This document shows, one piece after another, positions 1 through 11,125 of a DNA stretch of 64,000 bases. Position numbers and translations under genes: made by a program. Origin of the DNA: Panonychus citri (Eukaryota; Arthropoda; Arachnida; Trombidiformes; Tetranychidae). The stretch covers positions 929,818 to 993,817 of the forward strand of contig NW_026515505.1 of the NCBI RefSeq assembly GCF_014898815.1. Direction: 5' to 3'. Below the pieces are notes generated by a model. That model was not told the DNA's origin. It ran no database searches and saw nothing but the letters and a program-made list of their open reading frames with translations. How positions within the stretch are numbered: the first letter of the stretch is position 1; each line of letters starts with the position of its first letter.

Positions 1-513
1 TGGAAAATGATTAGTTATCATTAATTAGTTTTTACCTTTTATTTTAGTTACTTAGTTACTTTTGAAAAAATTAACAATTAACTAATATCTTTCATGATAT
101 AATAATTTATTTGACTTAATCACCTTTGTCATCAGTTTGTTATTAGTTAATTAGCTTAGATGAATAAGGGAAACAATTGATAATCAATAAATGACTTGAT
201 TAGTACAACAATTGATTAGCCAATCTAAACCATCAACAAAGTCAAGTTAATTGTGATTCAAGTAAATAAACAATTAACAAGGTGAATTGTATAAACATTG
301 TAACGTATTTTCAATCAATTAAATAGTCACAAATTGTGTGATCATAATAATCAAAGAGTTGTAACAAACAATCAAATCAGTTTGATTCATTTAAGGTAAG
401 AAATTGATTGTTAAAAGTTAATCGATTGAGTTTTTTGAGATTTTATAAACAGAAACACAAATCCATTGGATTATAATTTAGGATAATTAGTCTAATTGTT
501 TGGATTTACTTAC

Positions 514-978
514 CATCTTTGTTCATTTGAGCTTCGAAACATTTTTTCAATCGACAAGCTCGACATTGATTTCGATGAGTTTTATCAATGGGACACTTTG
601 AATGAGCTTCGCCTTGGGCTTTGCAAGTGTAAACCCGATTACGATGGATACTACGTTTAAAGAAACCTGAACAACCTGAACAATTAGAATGATAGATTAT
701 CGATGATTAGTTAATTGGCTCTTACAAATTGAGAAAAAAAAAGATTAATCAACTTACCGTCACATGAATAGATTCCGTAATGTTTACCTGAACTGCGATC
801 ACCGCAAACACGACAAGGTATGTCAAGAAGTCGATCTCCTATTAACATGATTTGTTTTCGCCAACAATCAGTTAATTGTTGAACAGAGGGAAAGATTGTA
901 AATAGACTGTTATCAATAATTTAGGTTAATTGTGATTCAATTGATTGGTTCATCTTTTTTCATCTTACGTTTTTCCAT
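514..978 (-). CDS. dsf: Nuclear receptor of the NR2E/dissatisfaction type, 5' coding exons (partial, runs off the left edge)
   Basis: Two exons encode a complete two-zinc-finger DNA-binding domain of a nuclear receptor. Exon 758-838 (or from an ATG at 848) carries the first finger, with DRLLDIPC and VCGDRSSGKHYGIYSCDG; exon 514-675 carries GCSGFFKRSIHRNRVYTC and the second finger, ending MNKD before a GTAAGT donor. The DRLLDIPC lead-in and KRSIHRNR box match Drosophila dissatisfaction better than tailless, both NR2E orphan receptors acting as transcriptional repressors in nervous-system and sexual development. A tiny upstream exon (969-978) contributes MEK plus one base and joins in frame at an AG at 839-840; an unspliced alternative starts MLIG at 848. 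The ligand-binding domain must lie beyond the left edge. Family certain; dsf rather than tll likely. Confidence 0.88.
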
Positions 979-2089
979 AGGTTTCAACAGGGAATCCTTT
1001 TTAATTGGGATTTCTTGAGAATCCTCATAATCATCCCAAAGGAAAGATTTTCATTAACTAATTGTTTACAATTAACACACAAATAGACAGACACTAATTA
1101 GATAAATATTAAATTGATTGGCTATTGTTTAATTTAAATTATAAAAGTTTGAGAGTAAAAAAAAATGATAATGATTCAGAATTGAGAATCCGATTGGAAG
1201 ATTGGATTAAGTTTAATTGTTCTAGTTGATTAAAGGATAAATTTAAATAATCTACTCACCATATATTTGATCAGATGAAAACAATTATCTTGATAGGGGA
1301 TTAATTGTAATTAAGATGATAACCATTGATTGTGAACAAATTATTAAGTCAAGAAAAGGAAGGAAAAAATATTGATCAGAAATTGATGAGGATAAAAATG
1401 AATTGGAAAATTTTTTTTTCCAAGATGAAGATAAATGTTGATGATGATGATGTTTAAATAGATCACAGTTAAATTGTTGATAGGCTATAGGATTGACTGA
1501 TTGCTGTTAACTGTAGTTGGTGTTGTTAACTCTGTTAAATTGTTGTTTGATCTGTTGTGATAATAATAATAAAAGTAAAAGTAGATTGAGCAAAATCCAA
1601 GCGATTTCAGGATTGGTTAGATAATGTTAAGGTAAAAGGTAGAGTTAAAAAAGCATATCATCAGAAATTATATCATCTTTATCATCCTTATCATCTATCT
1701 CAAACTTTCATCTTCTTTATCATCATCATCATCTCATATATCAATGATTATATAATAATATTTACCTGTCTTATCAAGTAAATGATCATGAAAGAGGCAA
1801 AGGAATCAAGATGAAGGAGGAAAAAAAAGATTGGCTTGAATTAACTGCTCTCTTTTCATCATTATCATCCTTTGGATTGTTGTTGTTGTTGTTGTTGATG
1901 ATGATGATGATAAGCTTTCTTACCTTTTCATCATTGGGACGAAGAAAGATGAAGATGATGATATTTCTCTTTCTTTTCTCTGCTCACTCTATTTACCATC
2001 GGAAGCCAGTAACTAAACTGAGGTTTGAAATGTTGTAACCAAATGATCCTCCTTTTCATCCTCATCATCTTTGTGTTCATCATGGATGA

Positions 2090-2124
<35 letters not shown>

Positions 2125-3533
2125 GATTACAAATAATTTGCCATCATGTCAGATCCAATGTTAATGCTATGGGAATGGATCCATATGATGTTGAAAAGAG
2201 TAAGTGAGAGAGAGAGAGAGAGGATAAAGTGAGTTTGTTTTTTCATCTTCATCTTCTTCTTCTCATCATCCAGTGTATCATGATGATGATGCCTTTTAAA
2301 TTTATTTTCTGCGACAAATTGTGATCAATCTGTTGTTAATATAACATTTAGCTCTCTTTTTTTCTGATGTTATTTTTTGTTCACTTTCTCCCACTGTTGA
2401 TAACATTTCTCCGCCGGTGGAGATATTTTGTAGAGAGATGAACACATCGAGATAATGATGATGAAGATGAAGAGATGAATCAAGAGATGATAAGGCGGAG
2501 TTTAATTCTATAGGATCTGAATGGAAAAGATCCTGAGTCTGTCCAGTTACTTGAGAGAATCCAATTCAACCAATCGAATAGATTTTCTCTTTCTTTTCTT
2601 TCTTTTTTCATATTATTCTGTTTTTTTTTGTTCTTTTCACATTTCGACAATTGTTGACAATTTGTTCTACTCGTCTAATACCCTCGATTAACATTTATCG
2701 TTATTGTTACGAGTGGAAAGTCTCGTTAATCTTTGATTAATTTTTCTGTCTTGTTGATATCCTTTTGTGTGTTTTCACCTCCAATTGATTGTTTACATTA
2801 GTTGTTTAATTGTTTCTCGATTGTTGATTGTTGTTCATCTTAAAAAATATTGATTAAAATCAAAAAGAAAACCACTTTTTGATTGTTAATATCTTTTCTT
2901 TTCCTCTAGTTGACTCATTAGCTTTTGACTTTTCAATTGATTTTCGTCAATTTTGATTGCAATTTGTTTTTCTTTTGGATCCATTTAAGGACCAATATAA
3001 TAATTGATAAGCTTACTCATTTACAGAGTTAATTAGTTACAATTAATGTATATTATTTTACCTTAATCATGTAAAACAATTGACAATTGATCGCTACTTG
3101 TTTTACATTAATTAATCTGTTAAAATACAAATTTTATGAGCTTATTTTGCTTTTTTTTGTTACAATTGTTTTTCAATATGATTTGTTAATTGTAGTTAAT
3201 TGATGAATCCGTTTGTATATTACAATTACAAAAAGAAAGTGTAATGTTGATGATAATTGTAATGGAATAGGGTGAAGATAATGGTAGCAGTTATGATGAT
3301 GAAGATGATGAATGATAATGTATATAAGAGTGATTAGTGTGAGTGCGAAAGAGAGAGAGAGAGAAAGATTCATTGTATAAATATTTTCAGTCGAATCAAA
3401 AAAAAATAATAATAATAAGTAGATCTGGTGATGATTAACACTAGTCGCTGATGGTGATACAGGCATTGTCAGTGAAAACTGGTAATTATTATTAAATTAT
3501 CCATGATTACTAATTGTTTAACTAATTAACTAA
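979..3533. other. Gene-less flank upstream of the dsf-like gene
   Basis: No convincing coding exon is visible. The stretch is AT-rich with short microsatellites: a TC tract near 2095-2122, a GA tract near 2203-2222, ATC/GAT-rich patches near 1700-1930 and a GA tract near 3348-3363. The only open frames (1811-2038 plus, 3173-3466 minus) are made of microsatellite-encoded Leu/Met or Ser/Leu/His runs and are not believable proteins. Regulatory sequence for the receptor gene would be expected here but nothing specific can be pointed to. Confidence 0.6.
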
Positions 3534-4337
3534 TTATTCATCATCGAGACCTCTTAAAATTAATGTTCTTTGAATTTCTTTGTGTCGTTTTTTAACCAAT
3601 GATTTCAGTTTGAGTTCTTCCGGAATCTTGTAACCAGGAGCTAAAAATTTGATTAAAGCGGTAAATCCTTTTCCTTGGGTTAAACAAATTGGTCTACAGT
3701 CTTCCACCAACATATTGACAATTGCATTGGTTATATCGTCACACGAAAGTAAGGGAATATTTTCTGGACTAATATCATTAGATGTTTCCACTTCGGTCGT
3801 TGTTTCCATTGTACTGGATAATCCAGTTGATGTGGAAAGTACATAATCTTCTTGAGTGTTCATTTCGGTTGGATGTTCACCATCACCTCCACTGGTATTT
3901 GGTGTTTCATCTTCAGCAACGAAAGTTATCGGCATTGAACTTGAATCACCAAAGGTTATACCTCGTACAATATATTCTTGATTTTCGTTTTCCACACTGT
4001 CACCGGTTGAGAAACCAATAAATTTAAATTTACCCTTTTTTCCTCTGATAGGTTTTGAGGTTGGTGTCATTTTAGATGGATTTGCTTCCGGATGGAGCGC
4101 TTTCAAATGGGTGAAAAGATTCGTTGTATTACCAGAATACGATAAAGTAGTGGCACACAGTTTACAGACGACTTTCTTTTTATCCTGAATTTCACCATCA
4201 TCTCCAGCAATGAATCCAAAATAAGCCCAAACCTCAGAACGAGCATGAGGCAAGGGAACCACTTTAACCAACTTCATATTCGTCGATTCAACAGGATACT
4301 GATTCTGATCGGAAAGACCATCATCAGGCGAGGACAT
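3534..4337 (-). CDS. BED-type zinc-finger protein, ZBED/hAT-transposase-derived
   Basis: A single-exon protein of 267 aa. Residues about 33-83 form a BED finger: aromatic EVWAYFGF, then CKLC, then HLKALH, giving C-x2-C and H-x4-H ligands. The middle is Ser/Thr/Glu-rich and low in complexity. Near the C-terminus the segment with CRPICLTQGKGFTALIKFL and PGYKIP corresponds to the conserved linker that follows BED fingers in ZBED1/DREF-type and hAT transposase proteins (the usual 'pf.vveg.gF..l...l.P.Y.iPsr' region). The RNase H-like catalytic core and the dimerisation domain that would follow are absent, so this reads as a transposase-derived DNA-binding protein or a truncated relic. The frame is clean with no stops, favouring a domesticated gene. 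Probable nuclear DNA binding; targets unknown. It is transcribed divergently from the RING-family copy starting at 5159. Confidence 0.75.
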   Translation of the reverse strand: MSSPDDGLSDQNQYPVESTNMKLVKVVPLPHARSEVWAYFGFIAGDDGEIQDKKKVVCKLCATTLSYSGNTTNLFTHLKALHPEANPSKMTPTSKPIRGKKGKFKFIGFSTGDSVENENQEYIVRGITFGDSSSMPITFVAEDETPNTSGGDGEHPTEMNTQEDYVLSTSTGLSSTMETTTEVETSNDISPENIPLLSCDDITNAIVNMLVEDCRPICLTQGKGFTALIKFLAPGYKIPEELKLKSLVKKRHKEIQRTLILRGLDDE

Positions 4338-4441
4338 TATGATGAATTAAATATTCACTAAACGTTAAATTAAAACAGAAAATCAACCAGCAGTAGGAAA
4401 TAATCAATGGAAACAACAATTAACAATAAAGATGTTCACAA

Positions 4442-5158
4442 ACAATAACAACAATTGTCTCTTATTCACCCGCGGTTACTATGGAAACCGAATAAGCGGC
4501 AAATACAAATAGAAAGAAAATAAAATTTTCTATTCCATGAGTTACATCTGTCGGTAGAATTTAAAACTAACCCAGAAGCTTTTTTTTCTCTCGTTAACTG
4601 TTGATTTTTTTTGTTAATTCTGATTGTGATTAACTAATTGTCTATTTTTAGTTGATCTCCTTTTTTGTATAATATTTGTTTATCTATTTCATGGCTATTC
4701 AATTACCTGCTGTTGGTAGTTAATTTATTTTCTACTAAACAATTGACTGATTATCTTTTTCTAAGGTATGTTACATTTGTGTCTCTTTTTAATTTCTTAT
4801 TATTCTCTATATGAGCTTTTTTTCTTTTTCTGTTTCATATTACATTTGATGATTAAGATTAGTTAAGTTTACAGCTGGTTTGCTTGATCATCATATTTGT
4901 TAATCATCAGCTATCAGATCATCACCAACATCATCTTGTTGAGAACATTGTGAATCTAATCAATTGTGTTTGCTAAATGTGCTATCTTGTTACTATCTAG
5001 TGATTTCTTAGTTTCTCTTCAATTTTTTTCTCCTTTTTTTCTTTTGTTGTTGGACAAGATTTGATATTTTTCATTTCTATAGAATAGAATTTGACATTTT
5101 TTAGTTTCATTTGATTTTATTTGTAATTGTTTCTCTTTTGTGTCTCTCCAACAGATCA
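4442..5158 (+). promoter_or_regulatory. Upstream region and putative 5' UTR intron of RING-family copy 1, repeated upstream of copy 2
   Basis: This block is nearly the same as 11372-12087 upstream of the full-length copy. It starts with a relatively GC-rich conserved core (ACCCGCGGTTACTATGGAAA) that may be the promoter. A good donor (CTAAG|GTATGT) follows at 4765/4766 and a good acceptor (CTCCAACAG) ends at 5154, four bases before the ATG, so a 5' UTR intron of about 390 bases is likely. The equivalent intron in copy 2 is 11688-12083. Promoter and intron are inferred from sequence only. Confidence 0.5.
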
Positions 5159-5662
5159 ATGAATTTTTTCAAGAAATTTTATCTCCCATCATCTAAACCT
5201 TTAAGTGAAAATGGTTCTGGTGTTGCTTGTGAAAATGGCGAAGTTGGTGAAGAAGAGATTGATTCTAATCGGGACATTTGCTCGCCTTTCAAACGAACCT
5301 TCCTGAGTCCAACTCTATTTGTTGATTCATCGGCTGCAAATGATTATGTTTGTAAAATTTGTCATTTCATGGCCGTTGATCCATTGGAACATGTACCTGG
5401 ACCCAATGTCACCTGTTCTAATATTTTCTGTCTCCCTTGTGTCAAAACCTATTCCACTTCTGGTTTAGCCTCTTGTCCAGCCGAAGGATGTTTAACAAGT
5501 GGTTTTGATTGGTCATCTCTTCGTGAATTGGGAACCAGAGAGATCGCTCGTTTATCAAATTTAATGCTCAATTGTGAATTTAAATGTTCTCAAGTTATTC
5601 CATATCGAGACTATTGGACCCACCGAGAAAAATGTCCCGCTAATCCTGATAATTTTTGCTAA
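5159..5662 (+). pseudogene. RING/TRAF-type zinc-finger family, copy 1, truncated by a nonsense codon and rearrangement
   Basis: The reading frame gives 167 aa nearly identical to the first 167 residues of the full-length member at 12088-13911, including the RING-like cysteines and the TRAF-type finger. At the codon that is GAA in copy 2 (after NFC) this copy has TAA; a few bases later similarity ends and the sequence jumps into a second copy of the family's own upstream region. The coiled coil and ubiquitin-like half are missing. The 5' region and splice signals look intact, so a truncated RING-only protein could still be made. I treat it as a pseudogene, but a short dominant-negative type product cannot be excluded. 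Confidence 0.75.
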
Positions 5663-5675
5663 ATTTGTGATCCTT

Positions 5676-5963
5676 ATTTAATGGCTATTCAATTATATGG
5701 TGTTGGTAGATAATTTATTTTCTACTAAACAATTGATTGATTATCTTTTTCTGAGGTATGTTACATTTGTGTTTCTTTTTAATTTCTTATTATTCTCTAC
5801 ATGAATTTTTTTTCTTTTTCTGTTTCATATTACATTTGATTAAGATTAGTTAAGTTTACAGCTGGTTTGCTTGATCATCATATTTGTTAATCATCAGCTA
5901 TCAGATCATCACCAACATCATCTTGTTGAGAACATTGTGAATCTAATCAATTGTGTTTGCTAC
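5676..5963 (+). repeat. Local duplicate of the RING-family upstream region
   Basis: The segment repeats 4678-4977 in direct orientation about 1 kb downstream: the same ATGGCTATTCAATTA start, putative splice donor (GAGGTATGTTAC) and ATCATCACCAACATCATC end. It marks the point where copy 1 was cut and rejoined to family upstream sequence. Confidence 0.8.
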
Positions 5964-5991
5964 TGAGAGTCTTGAGAGAGAGAGAGAGATC

Positions 5992-6213
5992 TTACTCCAT
6001 CAGCTTTAGCCATATGAACAGGTCCTTTAAAGCGGTCAATATATGTCCATACCATGCGGGGCTTGGGTTGACAGTACAATAGAGATTACCTGTGAAACTT
6101 ATTGTAGAGTTTTGAATATTGCTAAATATCGAGCAATTGTTAGGATTTGATGGGGTACTTAGGATCTGCATAAAAAAGGTAAAAAAAACGATAAAAATAA
6201 AGTTTTTAGTCAT
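5992..6213 (-). CDS. Small secreted-protein-like ORF, possibly a truncated first exon
   Basis: The frame gives 73 aa. It begins MTKN followed by a strongly hydrophobic stretch (FIFIVFFTFFMQIL) and a plausible signal-peptidase site before TPSNPNNC; the remainder has two cysteines and an NST glycosylation motif. Near the end GA|GTAAGA could be a splice donor, in which case the downstream exons were lost where the duplicated promoter segment begins. No family recognised. It lies between the duplicated promoter segment and the left palindrome arm, so it may be a fragment. Confidence 0.35.
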   Translation of the reverse strand: MTKNFIFIVFFTFFMQILSTPSNPNNCSIFSNIQNSTISFTGNLYCTVNPSPAWYGHILTALKDLFIWLKLME

Positions 6214-6414
6214 GATTAAAATTAAGGGAAAATAAGAAAGAAATAATTATAAAAAAAATTAGGAGATTGAAGCCGAAAATGCAAGTTATTGGTTTATATA
6301 AGAAGAGAAAGAGAGAGTGAGAGAGCTAGAAGACGTTTTTGTCTTCTTATCTAAGCCAACCATCAGCAAGTTTCAAACAATCAACTCAAAACAGTTTAAC
6401 CTTTCAATTCTATT

Positions 6415-9316
6415 GGTTCTCAAAAGACAAGAATCAAGGAGAAGGTTAGCAACAATCAACTGAGAAACGGTTACATGGTAACAGTTTAACCTTTGGTGGT
6501 TCAGGTCATGTAAATGGTTATTCTGACATTGGCTCAGGAAAACTCGGAATCCTAGATGAAAATGGTGAACTCAATGATGTCTCACCCTCTCAATCACGAA
6601 GACAAAGTTGCTCATTACCACTTGGTCAACACTGTTCCTCAAAAGAAGTCCGAATATCGAATGAAAATGGTGACGAGTGAGTATTTTCTCTCTCTCTCTC
6701 TCTCTCTAGATCATTTAACCTTCTCTCTCTTCTTTCATGTGTTTTTTTTCTCTATCAAGTGTTTGTTTAAAGATTTTTCTCATTTTATGTTCTATTCCAT
6801 TTTGTCTAATATTATTTCTCCTTCCACCTCAACAGGGATACTCGCGGTGTTTTATCATCAGTTGGTAGCTGCAAACGCAGTCGACACAATTTATCATCAT
6901 CAAGTATCTTAAACCACCAGTTGAATAGCTGTGAAAGCAAATGTACGTACCCTAGTTAATTAATTAATACATTTAGATACATTTCTCTGCATTAAGAGAT
7001 AATTTTTTCTCTCTTCTCTTCTCTCTCTAATCTAATCTTGTCATCTTTTCACTTACCTTTCTCTCTCACAGCATCAATTGTTACTCAACAATCTCACCGA
7101 TCAAGAAATGGTTCTGTGAATCGAGGTGGAAACGATATACCTCTGAATTCTAATAAAACAATCACTGAGACAACGCGACATCAGGTTCGCTTTCAGCATT
7201 CACTGAAGGAACAAACAGTTCAAAATGAGAAGATCGTGTTTGTTGCCTCCAAACGGGCTCCGGTTGCCTTATTTTCGTACATCCCTTTTTCAAGGAAATC
7301 CAATAGCACAATTAACAGGTAGACTGATGAATCTTCTCAACAATAATTCTAATCCAATATTATATTTTGATTATCTAATCATTTTAATTCACTTTGCTTC
7401 CATTACAGTCAAATTAAACAAGATTTAATCAATAAACGACGACATACTGGTGCTCGTCAATTATCAACAATCGCTGATGGTTCAGATCCTTATGAATCAA
7501 TTTGTATTGTTGGCTATGAGAAACCAATGGATGGCCAAGAAGTATCTTATTCAAATTTACTTAGCCCAACAATTAAATTAATCCATGGGAAGAAGGCTAA
7601 AATTCACGCAGCTGAACACAATTTTGTTAATCGTTGTATCTCTTACGATTCAGCGGTTGCCTATCCTGGTAAACAATCAATTGGAAATAATCATTATCAC
7701 CTATTACATCAGATAACGGCTCCTTCGGTATTAAATGACTCTGAATCAAATCTATTAAGAGACAAACATCAATACCATGGGTACCCAACAACTCTCCTCA
7801 AGTACAATCCTGATATTCTTGATGATCCAGAATTAATTACTGGTAAACACAGTACTTTATTAGATTTTCCATCCTACTTGGTAAGCACAATAACAATTAA
7901 ATTCTATCATCAACAATTTGTTTACTTTGATCAAAGTCTAACTCATTAATCCTCTCTCTCTCTCTTTCTCTCTTTCTCTCTTTCTCTCTTTCCTAATTAG
8001 ACTTCAATAATTAATTATGTCAAACCATCGGATCTCAAGAAGGAATTGAATGAAAAATTTAGAGAAAGATTTCCTTATATTCAATTAACATTGAGTAAGA
8101 TGCGAAGTCTTAAAAGAGACATGTGTAAAATTGCCAAACACGAGGTGAGAACAATCAATTAAATAGTTAATTTGCATCAACAATCAACATGATTTTCTAA
8201 TTACCAGTTATGGTTGGTTTACATTTTATTTTGGAGGGAAAACTGTTGACTTTTTCTATTACATTTAGATGATTAGTTAATTGTTTTTGATTGTTGATGA
8301 AAATCTAGAAATATCGTTTTAAGTGATTTGTTTTTGGTTATTTTCTTACCAAAAATAAACAATCACAATTAGACGTGATCATAAACTATTATTATTATTA
8401 TTACTATTATTGTTTTCTATTTTATCATCATTCACACTAATCATGATCATTAACTGATTTCTTTTTGATTTATCTTCTTCCTTATTATCTTATTCTAGGG
8501 TAACATTGATTATCTAACGGTGGCTCAAGCTTATGTTTACTTTGAGAAATTGATTCTTAAATTGTTGATTAACAAACAGAATCGTAAACTTTGTGCTGGT
8601 GCTTGTTTACTTCTCTCTGCTAAATTAAACGATGTCAAAGGAGTAGAATTAAAAAAATTGATTGAGGTAAATTAAATCTCTATCTCTCTCTCAACCCTTT
8701 ACTTTCATAATTATCAATGTTGCAATCTTAAAATTATAACAATCTTACAATTACCTAGTGATAAAATCATATCTTTGATTGTGTTTGATTCAGTATAAAT
8801 CAATTACTCATTAGTGAAGAAGGAGTAAAAATATTTAACCAACATTTATTAGATTGTTACTCTTTATTGGCAATAATTCAAAATTAGCGACTTCAATTCA
8901 CATAATTAACACTAATCATGACCCAATGTCATGAAATACAAGGAAGAGACTAAAATAAACTAGAAAATCGCATCAACAATTAAAACCTCAATTGTTTTTT
9001 TAAATAAAAAATGAGTCAAAATATTGAATTAACCTTGAGCTAAATTATATTATTGCTTCTTGAAATTTAGTCACAATCAAGTTTTGACAGTATTTATTTG
9101 AATGCTGATCAATCTTAACAATTGTTCAAATGATTTGCTCAACTAATTGTCTTTGTTATTTGTTTTTTATTGCAGAAAATTGAAAATACATTTAGAGTTG
9201 ATCGAAAGGATTTGTTTTCAATCGAGTTCACTGTTCTTGTCGCCCTCGAGTTTGGACTTCATTTACCAATTAACGAAACACTTTCCCATTACCAGCGACT
9301 CATGTTCGAGACCTAA
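6415..9316 (+). pseudogene. CABLES copy with broken N-terminus (left palindrome arm)
   Basis: All seven exons of the intact minus-strand CABLES gene can be traced, ending in the same cyclin-box exon and stop (9314-9316). The start codon is lost: similarity begins at GGTTCTCAAAAG, just after the ATG of the other copy. Within exon 1 a 326-bp deletion joins two places that share the word GCAATCA, which shifts the frame and brings a TGA right after the junction. The downstream exons, including the cyclin-like C-terminal half, have no visible defects, so a shortened product from an internal ATG is possible. Most likely a pseudogene, kept similar to its partner by recency or conversion. Confidence 0.85.
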
Positions 9317-10932
9317 TTAACCCTCTCCTCATCATCATTATCATTAATCATGATCATTAGAAGAATAAGAATTTTTTCCTCCAATAAGATACGCAGAAGA
9401 TGACATTATATTCAACAAGTGTCATTGGCGACAATTTCATAATCAACAATCGAGTTACTACCGAAAGATTTTCATCTTTAATTATAATCGTCATCATAAT
9501 CTTGTCAAAACGTTAATCCAGTCAAAGAAAACGAGTATCAATATCAAAGATTTAATCATCTTGATTGTTAATCCAAATTTCCTGATAAATCAAAGACAAA
9601 TGATTTTCCTAAATCATAATACCAAGCCAATTAACTGAATCCTCTTTTAAATCAATCACTAGTGTTAAAAGATTAATTGTTTATGTTATTGATCCAGTTA
9701 ATTGTTATTCTTTTACATTCTATTAACCAAATCAACTTCTATTATTAACTATCATCATCTAGAACCACCTGTTATCAGTTATTAATTAATCAATAATACC
9801 AACACATCCTCATATTTACAATAACTATTATCTTAATTATGTTAAACCTTGAAAATTATATTTACCTTTCAGAATTGTTAATCAATAATCAAGAAAAATG
9901 AAACTTTAAATTAAATCTAGAAAATTGATATTTAATTGTTACTATTAAAAAACAACTAAAGTTTATTATCTCAATTTAACCAGCTTTTCATATCCAAGTA
10001 TCAAAAATGATTCAACTAATTAAGTTGAATTGAATCACAATCAATCAACAAGTAGTTACTGTGAAAGAGACAATTAAGTGAGTTAATTGTTGATTGTTTA
10101 TTGTCAAATTCTTGGTCAAATAATTAATCTAATCAGCTGATTTGACTTCCGATGAGTTTATTGTTTGTTAATCAGATTTAATTTTCTTTTTATTTTAAAT
10201 ATTTGCACAAATTGACAAGTTCAAATGTATTAATTGTTTATCTGTTAATTGTTTTACACTTTGATTAGTTAATCGATATGATTAAATCGATTGAAAAATA
10301 AAGTAATTCATAGAAATCAAATTTGTTTTTCGTTTTATAATGATCAAGATTTTGGGTTGTTTTTGTTTGTGATAATCAGTTTAATCATTTTCAACACTTT
10401 TCTTTGTTTTGTTGATTAATTCATTGATGATAATTAAGCTCTGAGAAAGTAAATATTAATTGTTGATGTTTTTACTTTTGTCTTTTGATACTGTTGGGCT
10501 GTTGAAATGATTGTTAATTAGGGTTATTAATTAACTAATCACAAAAGATTTTAGATAAATGAGATCATTTTCACTTATGGTAAATCAATGATGATTTTGG
10601 TACATCATTGATCATTTTGATTAGTACAATTGCATTTAGATGAATGTTTTTAGTGTAAACATATAAGATAACAATTAATTTTACCTTTTCTCTCTCTCTC
10701 TTTCTCTCTCTTTTAGCAGCAACAATTAACAAGAATTATGAATATTTTGCATACTACTTGCTTGTAATTTTATCTTTAAGGTTAACTAATTAGCTGCGTA
10801 ATTAGTTGAGCAAATCAATCATATGTTGATTTTATACCTAAATATTGTGAATATATATTACAATTAATTTAGATTATATTGTAATACCTGAGATAGTTGA
10901 TCAAATTTAAATATATACCATTAATAAGGAAT
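6415..10932 (+). repeat. Left arm of a large inverted repeat (palindrome)
   Basis: Read on the opposite strand this segment matches 14025-18852 almost base for base over about 4.5 kb, including introns and intergenic DNA; differences are scattered single bases and microsatellite length changes. The arm holds a broken CABLES copy (6415-9316) and 1.6 kb of AT-rich gene-less DNA (9317-10932), where the only notable feature is a CT tract near 10690-10714. A 326-bp deletion distinguishes it from the right arm. The near identity implies recent duplication or ongoing gene conversion. Confidence 0.93.
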
Positions 10933-11007
10933 CGCACTAAACAATACTGATTCGATATCAACATACAGAAATACTTTTTCACAACAATAAAAAATTGGAA
11001 TAAATAA

Positions 11008-11125
11008 TTACCTTTTTTTCATCCAAATCCTTATAAAAGTGAACAAATTTTTCAATTGGAGCACATTCGCTAAATAATAATATGGTAATAAGTAAAATCA
11101 GAGAAACTTGAATCAATTTAGACAT
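11008..11125 (-). pseudogene. Truncated copy of the small secreted protein gene found at 24977-25345
   Basis: From the ATG at 11125 the frame encodes a hydrophobic signal peptide, then ECAPIEKFVHFYKDLDEKK, closely matching the first third of the protein encoded at 24977-25345. Similarity stops at GGTAA; in the intact copy these bases continue as codons, here they run into unrelated AT-rich DNA. The Asn/Ile/Val-rich repeat part is missing. Its upstream sequence (11126-11371) matches 24720-24976. Confidence 0.7.

Noticed and set aside
1811..2038. Open frame of 75 codons on the plus strand
   Set aside because: Its Leu and Met runs come from TTG and GATGAT repeats; no start context, no family motif, lies in the flank of the dsf-like gene.
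3173..3466. Minus-strand frame with hydrophobic and His-rich runs
   Set aside because: Built from GA and GATGAT microsatellites; no coherent domain.
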